From RPQJ01 sp963846315 (lineage in GTDB: Bacteria > Pseudomonadota > Gammaproteobacteria > Steroidobacterales > Steroidobacteraceae), in the NCBI GenBank assembly GCA_963846315.1, contig CAWJVM010000016.1, forward strand, positions 62,001 to 126,000: 64,000 nt of DNA. Direction: 5' to 3'. Of the stretch, positions 8,711 through 17,106 are shown in pieces; position 1 is the first letter of the stretch, and each line of letters opens with the position of its first letter. Made by a program: the position numbers and the translations under genes. The notes beneath the pieces are model-generated. The model did not search any database and was not told the DNA's origin. It saw only the letters and a program-made list of their open reading frames with translations.

Positions 8711-9427
8711 TCACCGCGTCACCCAGCCGCCGCATACCGGAAACACCTGGCCGACGAAACAATCGGCAGCGCCGCTGCACAGGTAGGCGGCGAAAAGCGC
8801 GTCCTCCCTCGCCGTTACCAGGCGTCCCAACGGCACTTCGCGTTGCAATCGCTCCTGAAATGCCGGCAGCACCTGCACCTCGGGCGGGAAATACGTCGGG
8901 TTCTCGACGAAATTCTGCGCGATTGCATTGACCTGCACGTTGTGCGGCGCCACTTCGACGCCGACCGCCTGGACATAGGCCAGTTGCGCGCCGCGAGCGG
9001 CGCTGTAGGTCGATGCGCGCTTCATGCCGCGCAGCGCCGACGCACTTCCGATCACCAGTATCTTGCCCGACCGGCGCTCGATCATCTGCGGCAGCACGGC
9101 CCGCACCAGCCGCGGCAACGGGTCGACCAGGTGCCGGAAGACGGTCTCCCATTCGATGTCGTTAACGTCACGGGCCGAGGTCGAAGGTGCCACGAGCGAC
9201 AGATTGACCACGAGAACGTCCACTCGCCCCGCATTGTCGACGACGGCGGCGGGTGCGCCCGGATCGATCAATGCGGAGTCGTCCGCAATGACGGCGGCGC
9301 CCGCCTCGGCCAGCACGGCGCACAACACGGGGCCCATGAATTCCCGGGCCTGAGTCAACAGGACCCGCTTGCCGCGGAGGCTGACGAGTCCGCCGAGCGT
9401 GTCAGTGCTGCTCACGAGCGGCTCCAT
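8711..9427 (-). CDS. halohydrin dehalogenase-like short-chain dehydrogenase fold protein
   Basis: 238-residue SDR-fold protein that lacks oxidoreductase signatures. In place of the glycine-rich NAD motif it has TQAREFMG (residues 25-32), fitting the halohydrin dehalogenase signature T-x4-F-x-G. In place of S-Y-K it has S128, Y141 and R145, fitting S-x12-Y-x3-R. The segment NFVENPTYFPPE aligns with the halide-pocket loop of HheC (NYLHSEDSPYFYP). Halohydrin dehalogenases convert vicinal haloalcohols to epoxides without a nucleotide cofactor and open epoxides with azide, cyanide or nitrite. It is the last gene of a minus-strand run after the dCTPase-like gene (three-base gap). The family call is strong on motifs; activity is inferred. 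Confidence 0.8.
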   Translation of the reverse strand: MEPLVSSTDTLGGLVSLRGKRVLLTQAREFMGPVLCAVLAEAGAAVIADDSALIDPGAPAAVVDNAGRVDVLVVNLSLVAPSTSARDVNDIEWETVFRHLVDPLPRLVRAVLPQMIERRSGKILVIGSASALRGMKRASTYSAARGAQLAYVQAVGVEVAPHNVQVNAIAQNFVENPTYFPPEVQVLPAFQERLQREVPLGRLVTAREDALFAAYLCSGAADCFVGQVFPVCGGWVTR

Positions 9428-9430
9428 GGA

Positions 9431-9799
9431 TCACTCGGGATCGTCGTACTTGCGCGGGCTGCCGCGAAATTTCCCGACCGGATACTTGACTGCATTCAAG
9501 CCGATCTTGCGCACCGCAGCGGCGCCGAGATCGATCTCGAGCTTGTCCGCAAGGCGGATCAGGTAAAGCAGGACGTCGGCCATCTCGAGCGCCACGGCGT
9601 CCTTGACCTCGGCCGGCAGGTTTACGCTTTGTTGCTCCGAGAGCCACTGAAAGTGCTCGAGCAGCTCGCCGACTTCACCGGCGAGCGCCATCGCCAGGTT
9701 CTTGGGCGCGTGAAACTGGTCCCAGTCACGCTCTCGTGCAAATTCCGCGAGCCGCGCGGCCAGCTCGTCAAGCGAGGGCTGGGCGCGCTGGTTGGACAT
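9431..9799 (-). CDS. MazG-like nucleotide pyrophosphohydrolase (dCTPase-like)
   Basis: 122 residues from ATG 9799 (MSNQRAQPSLDELA). All-alpha NTP pyrophosphohydrolase with the metal-binding helices LAGEVGELLEHFQW (ExxE) and ALEMADVLLYLIRLAD (ExxD). The N-terminal FARERDWDQFHAPKNLAMAL and C-terminal NAVKYPVGKFRGSPRKY match the vertebrate DCTPP1/RS21-C6 type, which hydrolyses dCTP and modified dCTP. It probably acts as a house-cleaning nucleotide hydrolase in the cytoplasm. It is tightly packed between asd (10 bp) and the dehalogenase-like gene (3 bp). Confidence 0.85.
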   Translation of the reverse strand: MSNQRAQPSLDELAARLAEFARERDWDQFHAPKNLAMALAGEVGELLEHFQWLSEQQSVNLPAEVKDAVALEMADVLLYLIRLADKLEIDLGAAAVRKIGLNAVKYPVGKFRGSPRKYDDPE

Positions 9800-9809
9800 G
9801 CGCTGTCGC

Positions 9810-10934
9810 TCAGCCCCGCTGCCGTTCGGCAAGGATGCGCAGCATGCGGCGGATCGGCTCGGCCGCACCCCACAGCAACTGGTCGCCGACGGTGAAGGCC
9901 GTGAGGTACTCGCCGCCCATCGCCAGTTTTCGCACGCGACCGATCGGGATGTCGAGCGTGCCGCTGACCGCCGCCGGCGTGAGTCCTGCGATCGACGCCT
10001 CGCGCGTATTCGGCACCAGCCGCACCCACTCATTGCCGCCGGCAATCAGGCGTTCGATCTCCGGCAACGGCAGGTCGCGCTTCAGTTTGATGGTCAGCGC
10101 CTGACTGTGGCAACGCATGGCGCCGACACGCACGCAGATGCCTTCGACCGGAATCGCCGCCCCTGCCGCGCGTCCGAGAATCTTGTTGGTCTCGGCGCTG
10201 CCCTTCCATTCTTCGCGACTCACGCCGTTGCCCATGTCCTTGTCGATCCAGGGAATCAGGCTGCCCGCCAGCGCTGCGCCAAAATTGGCCTGTGGCAGGT
10301 CGGGAGAACGCAACTGAACAGTCACGACCCGGTCGATGTCGAGGATGGCACTCGCCGGATCGTGCAACAGCGGGGCCGCGGCAGCGTGCACACTGCCCAT
10401 CTGCTCGACGAGTTCGCGCATGTTCTGCGCCCCGGCCCCCGACGCCGCCTGGTAGGTCATCGAGGTGATCCACTCGATGAGGTCCGCGCGGAACAGTCCG
10501 CCCAGCGCCATCATCATCAGCGACACCGTGCAGTTGCCGCCGATGTAGTCCCGCACCCCAGCCGCGAGCGCGGCGTCGATCACGTGGCGATTCACGGGAT
10601 CGAGGATGATGACGGCGTCGCTCTTCATGCGCAGCGCCGACGCAGCGTCGAGCCAATAGCCTTTCCAACCGGCCGCACGCAGCTTCGGATGGATGTCGTT
10701 GGTGTAGTCGCCGCCCTGGCAGGTGACGATCGTGTCGCACCGCGCGAGTGCCTGCAGGTCATTGGCATCCTGCAGCGCACCTGTCGGTCGGCCATCGAGC
10801 AGGGGCCCTTGGCCGCCCGCCTGCGACGTGCTGAAGAAGACCGGGGCGACGTGGTCGAGGTCGCGCTCCACCGCCATGCGCTGCATGAGCACCGAGCCCA
10901 CCATGCCACGCCAGCCAACGATTGCAGTCTTCAC
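9810..10934 (-). CDS. asd: aspartate-semialdehyde dehydrogenase
   Basis: 374 residues, enterobacterial-type Asd. It reduces aspartyl phosphate to aspartate semialdehyde, the branch point to lysine/diaminopimelate, threonine and methionine. The N-terminus MKTAIVGWRGMVGSVLMQRM is the NADP-binding motif, and the catalytic Cys lies in YIGGNCTVSLMMMALGGLF. It follows the fused lysC-lysA gene by 28 bases on the same strand, so lysine-pathway enzymes are co-transcribed. Confidence 0.96.
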   Translation of the reverse strand: MKTAIVGWRGMVGSVLMQRMAVERDLDHVAPVFFSTSQAGGQGPLLDGRPTGALQDANDLQALARCDTIVTCQGGDYTNDIHPKLRAAGWKGYWLDAASALRMKSDAVIILDPVNRHVIDAALAAGVRDYIGGNCTVSLMMMALGGLFRADLIEWITSMTYQAASGAGAQNMRELVEQMGSVHAAAAPLLHDPASAILDIDRVVTVQLRSPDLPQANFGAALAGSLIPWIDKDMGNGVSREEWKGSAETNKILGRAAGAAIPVEGICVRVGAMRCHSQALTIKLKRDLPLPEIERLIAGGNEWVRLVPNTREASIAGLTPAAVSGTLDIPIGRVRKLAMGGEYLTAFTVGDQLLWGAAEPIRRMLRILAERQRG

Positions 10935-10962
10935 AAGCTCACTCCGGCCGCCTGCGGCCCGC

Positions 10963-13551
10963 TCAGACGATCACTTCGCACGCGGGTTCGCGCAGGTTGT
11001 AGTTCGAACTCATCGCGTGGCCGTAGGCCCCCGCGTTCGCGATCAGCAGCACGTCGCCTTCCTGCGTCACCGGCAGCAGTCGCTCGTGCCCGAGATAATC
11101 GGCCGATTCGCAGATCGGACCCACGACGTTGTACACCTCGGTGCCCGGTTCGCCGAAGCGCGTGAGGTTGACGATGTCGTGGTGAGCGCCGTAGAGCGCC
11201 GGACGGATCAGCGAGTTCATGCCGGTCGACACGCCGACGTACTGCACTGCGCCCTTGCCCTTCAGCTGCGTCACCTCGACGACCAGCACGCCACCCTGCG
11301 CCACCAGGAACCGGCCAGGTTCCAGCCAGAGCCCGACCTGCGGCCACTTGGCGCGGATATCATCGATGACACCCTGCAGCGCCGCGAGGTCCACCGGAAC
11401 CTGTCCTGGCTTCTCTGGCACACCTAGTCCGCCACCGAGATCGATGGCCCGGGCATGCGGAAAGCGCTGCGCCAGTTCGCCGAGCATGTGCCCGACTTCC
11501 TTCCAGTTGCGCACGTCGAACACGCCGCTGCCGGTGTGCGCATGCAGCCCCACCACACGCGCTCCGACTGACTTCACGAGGCGTTCGACCTCGTCCATCT
11601 CGAACAACGGCACGCCGAATTTCGAATGCACGCCCGCGGTGCGGACGTGATCGTGATGACCACGGCCGAAACCGGTGTCGATCCGGATCAGCACGTCGCG
11701 GCTGCGGAACAGTTTGCCCCACTCACGCAGCGCGTAGACGTTGTCGATGGTCAGGTTGACGCCCTGGTCGATGGCCCATTCGTATTCGCTGCGCGGGGCA
11801 AAATTCGGTGTGAACAAAATGCGGGACGGATCGATCCCGGGCACCACTTGCATGACCCGCTCGCATTCGCCGCGCGAAACGCATTCGAACGACAGCCCGA
11901 GCCCCGCGAAAGTCTGCAGCAGTACCGGGTGCGGGTTGGCCTTCATCGCATAGAAGACGCGATCCACGCCGCGAATGCCCAGCAACTGCTGCGCGGCGAT
12001 CTCTGCCGAAGCACGGTGGTAGACGTAGGCACTGCCATGCTGGTGGGCGATCCGCTGCAGTTCCTCGCGACGGCCCTGCCACCACGGCGGCCCGCCCGCC
12101 GGCAGCACTGGCCCGAGTCCGTGGATCTGCTCCCAGGTCGGACCCAGCACGTGATCGGACGGCGCGTTCCAGACGATGACGTCGTGCAGGCGGCGCACCA
12201 GACGATCGCCCTGCTCTTCGTCGACGACGAACGTGATGTTGAGGTCGTTGGCGGCTTGCGTCACCAGGTAGATGCGCTGTTCCTCGAACAGCTCGAGTGC
12301 GTCGCCCAGGCGGTGCAAGGTGGCGCGAATACTGCGCCCGACGAGACTCACCGCCGCGCAGGGCCCGATGACCTCGACACGGCAGAGCTTCGACAGCGCC
12401 GTCACCAGTGTTTCGAGCGCACGGCTGTCGAGCGAGTTCGCAGCCGGGTCGAGCGACACGGTGACGCTGGTCTCCGAGGTCGACACGAGGTCGACCGACA
12501 AGCCATGCTCCTTGAAGACGGCAAACGCATCGGCGAGGAAGCCGACCTGGTGCCACATGCCGAGCGTTTCGAGCGAGAGCAGCGTGATGCCTTTCTTGAT
12601 GCAGACGGCCTTCACGCGCGCGCCACCATCGCCGCCGGTGGCGGTGACCACCGTGCCTTCGAGCTCGGGCTGCTGCGTGGCGTGCACCGTCAGCGGAATC
12701 CCGTACTGCTTCACCGGCAGGATGCAGCGCGGGTGCAGGACCTTGGCGCCGCTGCTCGCGATCTCCTGGGCCTCGTCGTAGTCGAGCGACTTGAGCAGCC
12801 GCGCGTTCGACACGGACTTGGGGTTCGACGTGAACATGCCGGGCACGTCAGTCCAGATCTCGAGTCGACGCGCGCCGAGCTTCGACGCGAAATAGCTGCC
12901 CGAAGTGTCGGAGCCGCCGCGGCCGAGCAGCACGGTGTCGCCGTGCGCGTCGCTCGCAATGAACCCCTGTGTGATCAGCACGTTGCCGCCCGACGCCAGT
13001 CGCTGCTGGAACGCAGTGTCGGGTTCGAACACACAGGTGGCGGAAAGGTAGTTTGCACGCTCGGTGGCGCCGGGCCGCACTTCGGCATGCAACAGCGTGC
13101 GGGCGTCGATCCACTGCACGTCGATGCCCTCGGCCTGCAGGAAAGCGGCGCCGATGCGGGTCGCCATCAACTCGCCGTTGGCCATCACGCGCGCGCGCAG
13201 GCGATCGCTGATCTCGCCGATCAGGTGAATGCCTTCGGCACTGCGACGCAGATCGGTGAAGTGGCGATCGAGTTCGGCCTCGATGTGAATTCCGAGATCG
13301 CGCGCGAGGTCGAGGTGACGGCGCTCGATCTGGTCCATGACCGGTTCCCATTCACCCGTCAGCGCTTTCGCGAGCAGTTGCTCGAGACGGTCCGTGATGC
13401 CGGACAGCGCTGAATGCACGATGACGGGGTGGAGACCTTCAGTCAGCCGCGCCTTGACGACGCCGGCGACATTCTTCCAGTTACTGACGCTCGAAACGCT
13501 GGTGCCGCCAAACTTCAGGACGACCCAGTTCGATTCGGTGTGGCTGGACAT
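10963..13551 (-). CDS. lysAC: fused aspartate kinase / diaminopimelate decarboxylase
   Basis: One 862-residue protein joins the first and last enzymes of lysine synthesis. N-terminal aspartate kinase (about 1-450) has KFGGTSVSS near residue 12, LLGRGGSDTSGSYFASKLGA and tandem ACT regions with SVDLVSTSETSVTVSLD. C-terminal PLP decarboxylase (about 470-862) has VFYAMKANPHP with the Schiff-base Lys near residue 536, a phosphate-binding region with LDLGGGLGV-type glycines, and C-terminal GAYGHAMSSNYNLR. Such LysC-LysA fusions are known in Xanthomonadaceae relatives. Start chosen at ATG 13551 (MSSHTESNW); a frame-open ATG at 13593 would add 14 residues. Lysine feedback is expected through the ACT domains. 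Confidence 0.93.
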   Translation of the reverse strand: MSSHTESNWVVLKFGGTSVSSVSNWKNVAGVVKARLTEGLHPVIVHSALSGITDRLEQLLAKALTGEWEPVMDQIERRHLDLARDLGIHIEAELDRHFTDLRRSAEGIHLIGEISDRLRARVMANGELMATRIGAAFLQAEGIDVQWIDARTLLHAEVRPGATERANYLSATCVFEPDTAFQQRLASGGNVLITQGFIASDAHGDTVLLGRGGSDTSGSYFASKLGARRLEIWTDVPGMFTSNPKSVSNARLLKSLDYDEAQEIASSGAKVLHPRCILPVKQYGIPLTVHATQQPELEGTVVTATGGDGGARVKAVCIKKGITLLSLETLGMWHQVGFLADAFAVFKEHGLSVDLVSTSETSVTVSLDPAANSLDSRALETLVTALSKLCRVEVIGPCAAVSLVGRSIRATLHRLGDALELFEEQRIYLVTQAANDLNITFVVDEEQGDRLVRRLHDVIVWNAPSDHVLGPTWEQIHGLGPVLPAGGPPWWQGRREELQRIAHQHGSAYVYHRASAEIAAQQLLGIRGVDRVFYAMKANPHPVLLQTFAGLGLSFECVSRGECERVMQVVPGIDPSRILFTPNFAPRSEYEWAIDQGVNLTIDNVYALREWGKLFRSRDVLIRIDTGFGRGHHDHVRTAGVHSKFGVPLFEMDEVERLVKSVGARVVGLHAHTGSGVFDVRNWKEVGHMLGELAQRFPHARAIDLGGGLGVPEKPGQVPVDLAALQGVIDDIRAKWPQVGLWLEPGRFLVAQGGVLVVEVTQLKGKGAVQYVGVSTGMNSLIRPALYGAHHDIVNLTRFGEPGTEVYNVVGPICESADYLGHERLLPVTQEGDVLLIANAGAYGHAMSSNYNLREPACEVIV

Positions 13552-13684
13552 TCGAGCGGACCCCGGCGCGACGCTCTGCGGCGTCGCCAGCATTCTTCCT
13601 GACCCGTTCCGGCGCCGCGATGGCGGACCGGACAGTCACTGGCTCCCCGAGTCAGGAGCCGGGGGCCGGTGTGTTCCGGACGGA

Positions 13685-13894
13685 CTACTTGTCTTCGTAG
13701 TAATCCTTGAGCTCTTTCTGCAGGCGTTTCTCCGCGAGCACGTCTTCGAGCTTGCTCCAGGCCGCCTTGCCCTTCTTTACGGCAGCCGCCTGCTTACGCC
13801 GATCCACCCTGTCGATGAAACGGTCGTAATCCTCTTCCTCGGCTCCAGCTACAAACTCTTCGTCCAAGTCGAAGTGTTCCTCATCTCGTTCCAT
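13685..13894 (-). CDS. small highly charged conserved-type protein
   Basis: 69 residues, very acidic N-terminus (MERDEEHFDLDEEF, then AEEEDYD) followed by a basic helical half (RVDRRKQAAAVKKGKAAW) and a charged end KLEDVLAEKRLQKELKDYYEDK-like helix. It resembles the short gammaproteobacterial family typified by Pseudomonas PA3496, whose role is unknown; this match is by pattern only. It stands alone between the lysAC start and the SAM hydroxide adenosyltransferase stop, with no signal peptide or membrane segment. Confidence 0.6.
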   Translation of the reverse strand: MERDEEHFDLDEEFVAGAEEEDYDRFIDRVDRRKQAAAVKKGKAAWSKLEDVLAEKRLQKELKDYYEDK

Positions 13895-14091
13895 TGCGCG
13901 GCCCCGAGAGAAAATCCTGATATATCAATGCGCTGCCTACTACAGCGCGGACACAAGGCTGCGAACTATACACGGATCGGTTTGCTTCTCAACCGATTCG
14001 TGTTGCGGTGCAATGACCCTGCGCGTAAGGACGGTTCGTCCGGTCCGACCTGCAGACCACGGTCAGGTTCCGCTGTCCGCATGGCGAGCCA

Positions 14092-14922
14092 TCAGCTCCG
14101 GCGCGGCGCAACGACGATCGGCGCACCCCGGCCGAGACCGAGACCCTCGGCGGCGCTTTGCTCGGCCCTGGCCACTTCCAGCACCCCGAAGGAATTGATC
14201 AACGCGACGTATTCCCCGGGCCGGACGTCGGAATAGGTCCGCCGAACTGCGACCTCCTGGCCACCCGCCCTGACTACCGGTAAGGGCACTTGCGCCACCA
14301 GTGCGGCATCCAGGTTGGTCAGGAGATTGCCGAAGTGGTCCACCGTCACCACTGCGCCGTGCAACTGTCCTCCGGTCAGGACCGGTTCATCCATCCAGCC
14401 CGGCACGAGGTCGGCGACGACGGGCCCCAGGGTCGCGGGTTCCAACCGGCCAGCCGCCAGTTCGGCCGCCAACGGTGCAAAGATGTCGCGGCCATGAAAG
14501 GTCGCACTCGGCCGGTGAACTCCCAGGTCACGCAGCACGTCCTCCCCGAGCCGTCTGAGAATGGGAGTCGATTCGAGCCGCTCGAGCACGCCGGCCAGCA
14601 AGCCATTGTCCGGAGCCAGGAACAGTTGCCCGTCGGCCTCGACCACGGCGATGTCGCGGGAACTGCCGACACCCGGATCGACGACGGCGACGTGCACCGT
14701 TCCCGGTGGGAAGTAGGCGAACGAGCGCCCCAGCCAGAACCCGGCCTCGGCAGGCCAATGCACCAGGATCTCGTGCGTCAAGTCGACTAGCCGTGCGGCT
14801 GGGAACCGGCGCAGCACCTGCCCTTTCATGACGCCCACGAAGGGGTCCTTGTGACCGAAATCCGTCGTCAGCGTGATCACGCCGGACGGTTGGAACGGGT
14901 TCGATGGCGCGGCCTTGGGCAT
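14092..14922 (-). CDS. SAM hydroxide adenosyltransferase (DUF62 / duf-62 family)
   Basis: 276 residues, a homologue of the bacterial fluorinase/chlorinase fold that hydrolyses S-adenosylmethionine to adenosine and methionine using an activated water. Motifs: ITLTTDFGHKDPFVGVMKG at the N-terminus, VAVVDPGVGSSR with the Asp and Arg, APDNGLL, and ATFHGRDIFAP with the His of the Asp-Arg-His triad conserved in this hydrolase group. The C-terminal domain has VDHFGNLLTNL. Its start is only 29 bases from the start of the divergent histidine phosphatase, so their control regions overlap. Confidence 0.88.
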   Translation of the reverse strand: MPKAAPSNPFQPSGVITLTTDFGHKDPFVGVMKGQVLRRFPAARLVDLTHEILVHWPAEAGFWLGRSFAYFPPGTVHVAVVDPGVGSSRDIAVVEADGQLFLAPDNGLLAGVLERLESTPILRRLGEDVLRDLGVHRPSATFHGRDIFAPLAAELAAGRLEPATLGPVVADLVPGWMDEPVLTGGQLHGAVVTVDHFGNLLTNLDAALVAQVPLPVVRAGGQEVAVRRTYSDVRPGEYVALINSFGVLEVARAEQSAAEGLGLGRGAPIVVAPRRS

Positions 14923-14951
14923 GGGGTCTTCCGGGCTAAACTGGGAGGCTT

Positions 14952-15626
14952 ATGCCCTATCTTTACCTCGTCCGCCACGGCCAGCCCGATTTTGCGGGCA
15001 ATTACGATTCGATCACGGACCTCGGGGCGCGCCAGTCGACTTGGCTCGGCGAGCACTTCGCGGCACGCGGACTGCAGTTCGCACGGGTGCTGGCCGGCAC
15101 GCTGCAGCGGCAAGTGTCGACGTGCGAGCTAGTCATCGACGCACTCGACGGTCCGCGCGAATTCGCCCAGGATGCACGCTTCAACGAATACGACCACCTG
15201 TCGCTGTTGCGCTTCTTTGAAGGTGATCGGCTGCAGGCCATCCGGGCGTCCGGCGACCGACGCGAGTATTTCGCCGCGATTCGCAGCGCGATGCAGCAAT
15301 GGTCGCAGTACGACGAGCGCATCGCCGGCGGCGAAAGCTGGAGTGAGTTCGGCGCTCGCATAGGTGCCGGTGTTACGGCTGCGTGCGATGGACTCGGGCG
15401 CGACGACAACGTGCTGATCGTGACTTCCGGTGGCGTGATCGGCCGGTACGTCTCGGAGGTGCTCGAGGCTGGCGCCGACACGGCGATCCAGTTGAACCTG
15501 CAGACACGCAACACCAGCGTGACGGAGGTTATTCGACCACTGGCGAGCAATGCCCGGCTGGTGTCGTTCAACGCGATTCCGCACCTGGAGCGCTCTGACC
15601 GCTTGCATGCGGTCACGCATTCCTGA
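14952..15626 (+). CDS. histidine phosphatase family protein (second catalytic His replaced by Ser)
   Basis: 224 residues, phosphoglycerate-mutase-like fold. The phosphate-accepting motif LVRHGQPDF is at residues 6-14. The region that normally reads SHGG with the second catalytic His reads LIVTSGGVIGRYV, so Ser159 stands where His is expected. A number of proteobacterial family members share this T-S-G-G form, so it may define a subgroup with altered or lost phosphatase activity. The substrate is unknown. The TGA stop lies in the outer arm of the GGGGTTA inverted-repeat element. Confidence 0.85.
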   Translation: MPYLYLVRHGQPDFAGNYDSITDLGARQSTWLGEHFAARGLQFARVLAGTLQRQVSTCELVIDALDGPREFAQDARFNEYDHLSLLRFFEGDRLQAIRASGDRREYFAAIRSAMQQWSQYDERIAGGESWSEFGARIGAGVTAACDGLGRDDNVLIVTSGGVIGRYVSEVLEAGADTAIQLNLQTRNTSVTEVIRPLASNARLVSFNAIPHLERSDRLHAVTHS

Positions 15627-15763
15627 GGAAGGGGTTAGGGGTTAGGGGTTAGTCGGAAATGCGTGACAATCCAACGCTGTGTTCCTTCGACCGAGTAAAG
15701 GCGATGAACGACATGCTATCGCTGCACATCCGACTAACCCCTAACCCCTAACCCCTTCCTCAG
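15623..15763. repeat. GGGGTTA heptamer inverted-repeat element, copy A
   Basis: 141 bases with about 35-base perfect terminal inverted repeats. The left arm is CTGAGGAA then three GGGGTTA (15631-15651) then GTCGGA; the right arm is its exact reverse complement (TCCGAC, three TAACCCC, TTCCTCAG). The 71-base centre has no coding potential. It lies between convergent genes, and both stop codons (TGA) lie in the outer arms. Confidence 0.9.
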
Positions 15764-16752
15764 CCTTGCTTCACCAGCGACACCAGGTTGCGCGTGTCGA
15801 TCGTCTGCGCGGCCTGCTCGATCTGTGACTGGTACGTGGGAGCCATGCCGCGTGCCTCGGCCAGCAGCGACGTGAACGTCGCCTTCAGCGCCGCCGAGTC
15901 GAGCGTGCGACCACCCGCGTAGTAGCGCTGCGCCACGCGACCGATCGCGTACGTCGTGGCGAACGAGAGCCCCGAGCTGGCGGTCTGGCGGCCAACCGAA
16001 CGGCCGATACCGCCGCCGAGTCCACCGAGCAGCCCGCCCAGCAATTTGCGCCCGATTTGCTCAACGTATTGCGACGTGAGGCCGACGCCGAGCGTGGCGA
16101 TGAAGTCCTTCGCGTGCGAGGTATCCATTTCATAGCCATAGGCCTTGCCGATGCGATACACGAGGCGCAATTGCAACGGAATGATCGCCATCGACGCAAT
16201 CGACTCTGGCAGCAGTTCGAGGGCGGCGTTGGTGATCGACGCGGTCATGATCGTCTTGTCCATCTCGGCATCGCTGACGTTCGCCTTGCCGAGCACGGTG
16301 CCCGCCACCGCCGTGGCTGCGGCAGCAGCCGTCGCCACTCCTGCAGGTGCCGCGGGACCGGGGGGCTCGATGACAGCAGCAGCCGCCATCGCGCTCGCCT
16401 GCTGTGCGACCGACTCGGCGGTCGTCGTCGGCACACTCAGCGCGGTGGCCAGTTGTGCCAGGAAGGCCGCTTCGGCCGCATTCTGCGAACCGTCCGCATT
16501 GACGACGCCGACAGCCATTTCATAAGCGTACAGGCGCAGCCCCTGCGCATCGAGCGGCCGCACGACCTCGTTCAGGTCGGGCCGGGACAGCAGCACGTCG
16601 CGGTACAAGGCCGGCAGATCGATGTTGGTTTCGGCGCCGAGCGCTTCCGCCAGTTTGCGGATCGCCTCGCGTTCGCGTTCATCCTTGAGCCCATCGGCGA
16701 AAGCCGCCATCAGGGCCACCGTCAGAATCGATTTCGCTTTTTGGTTGTCCAT
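15760..16752 (-). CDS. TerB-like / DUF697 membrane-associated protein
   Basis: 330 residues from ATG 16752 (MDNQKAKSILTVALMAAFADG). About 1-140 is a TerB-type helical domain with FADGLKDEREREAIRKLAEA and a second half VGVVNADGSQNAAEAAFLAQLA, like two degenerate acidic helix pairs. An Ala/Pro-rich linker follows (about 150-180). The C-terminal half has glycine-rich hydrophobic helices: IPLQLRLVYRIGKAYGYEMD, GLTSQYVEQIGRKLLGGLLG and a GGG-rich segment, as in DUF697/YcjF-type proteins. Likely membrane-associated stress or tellurite-resistance-like function; exact role unknown. Its stop lies in the arm of repeat copy A. Confidence 0.75.
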   Translation of the reverse strand: MDNQKAKSILTVALMAAFADGLKDEREREAIRKLAEALGAETNIDLPALYRDVLLSRPDLNEVVRPLDAQGLRLYAYEMAVGVVNADGSQNAAEAAFLAQLATALSVPTTTAESVAQQASAMAAAAVIEPPGPAAPAGVATAAAAATAVAGTVLGKANVSDAEMDKTIMTASITNAALELLPESIASMAIIPLQLRLVYRIGKAYGYEMDTSHAKDFIATLGVGLTSQYVEQIGRKLLGGLLGGLGGGIGRSVGRQTASSGLSFATTYAIGRVAQRYYAGGRTLDSAALKATFTSLLAEARGMAPTYQSQIEQAAQTIDTRNLVSLVKQG

Positions 16753-16765
16753 GGCGCTCACGATA

Positions 16766-17014
16766 TCAAATGGCCGGGAGGATCGGTGCGATCCAACCCG
16801 TCGATGACCGGGTCGGCATCGGCGGTCGGACCTGCACCGTCCCCTTTTGGGCGCAGACTCGGCATCGAACATGGATCGGCAGACGCCGTTGTCCCTGCCC
16901 CGCCTGGATCAGGCCGGCGAGATTGAGCACGGCCCAGCGGTCACAGCCAGCGCAATACGCATGCAATTCGTGGGCATGGCCGTGCAAACCGCCGATGCTG
17001 CCGAGATCGACCAT
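16766..17014 (-). CDS. small zinc-ribbon-like protein
   Basis: 82 residues from ATG 17014 (MVDLGSIGGLHGHAHELHAY); an ATG at 17026 is an alternative. Two Cys pairs, YCAGCDRW and VRCRVCAQKG, separated by a short LNLAGLIQAGQGQRR linker, form a four-Cys zinc ribbon, followed by VQVRPPMP. Similar short proteins with this C-x2-C pair spacing occur in proteobacteria without known function. It ends 13 bases before the TerB/DUF697 start, so the two may be co-transcribed. The sequence upstream of these starts is the tRNA-Pro terminator region. Confidence 0.5.
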   Translation of the reverse strand: MVDLGSIGGLHGHAHELHAYCAGCDRWAVLNLAGLIQAGQGQRRLPIHVRCRVCAQKGTVQVRPPMPTRSSTGWIAPILPAI

Positions 17015-17106
17015 GCGGCCCAGCATGTGCGTGACGAGGGTCAGGACATGAGCCCGACGCCACGGGTCGCGATGGATGGACGGTCGAAGTTGAACGCCCA
17101 CCAACG

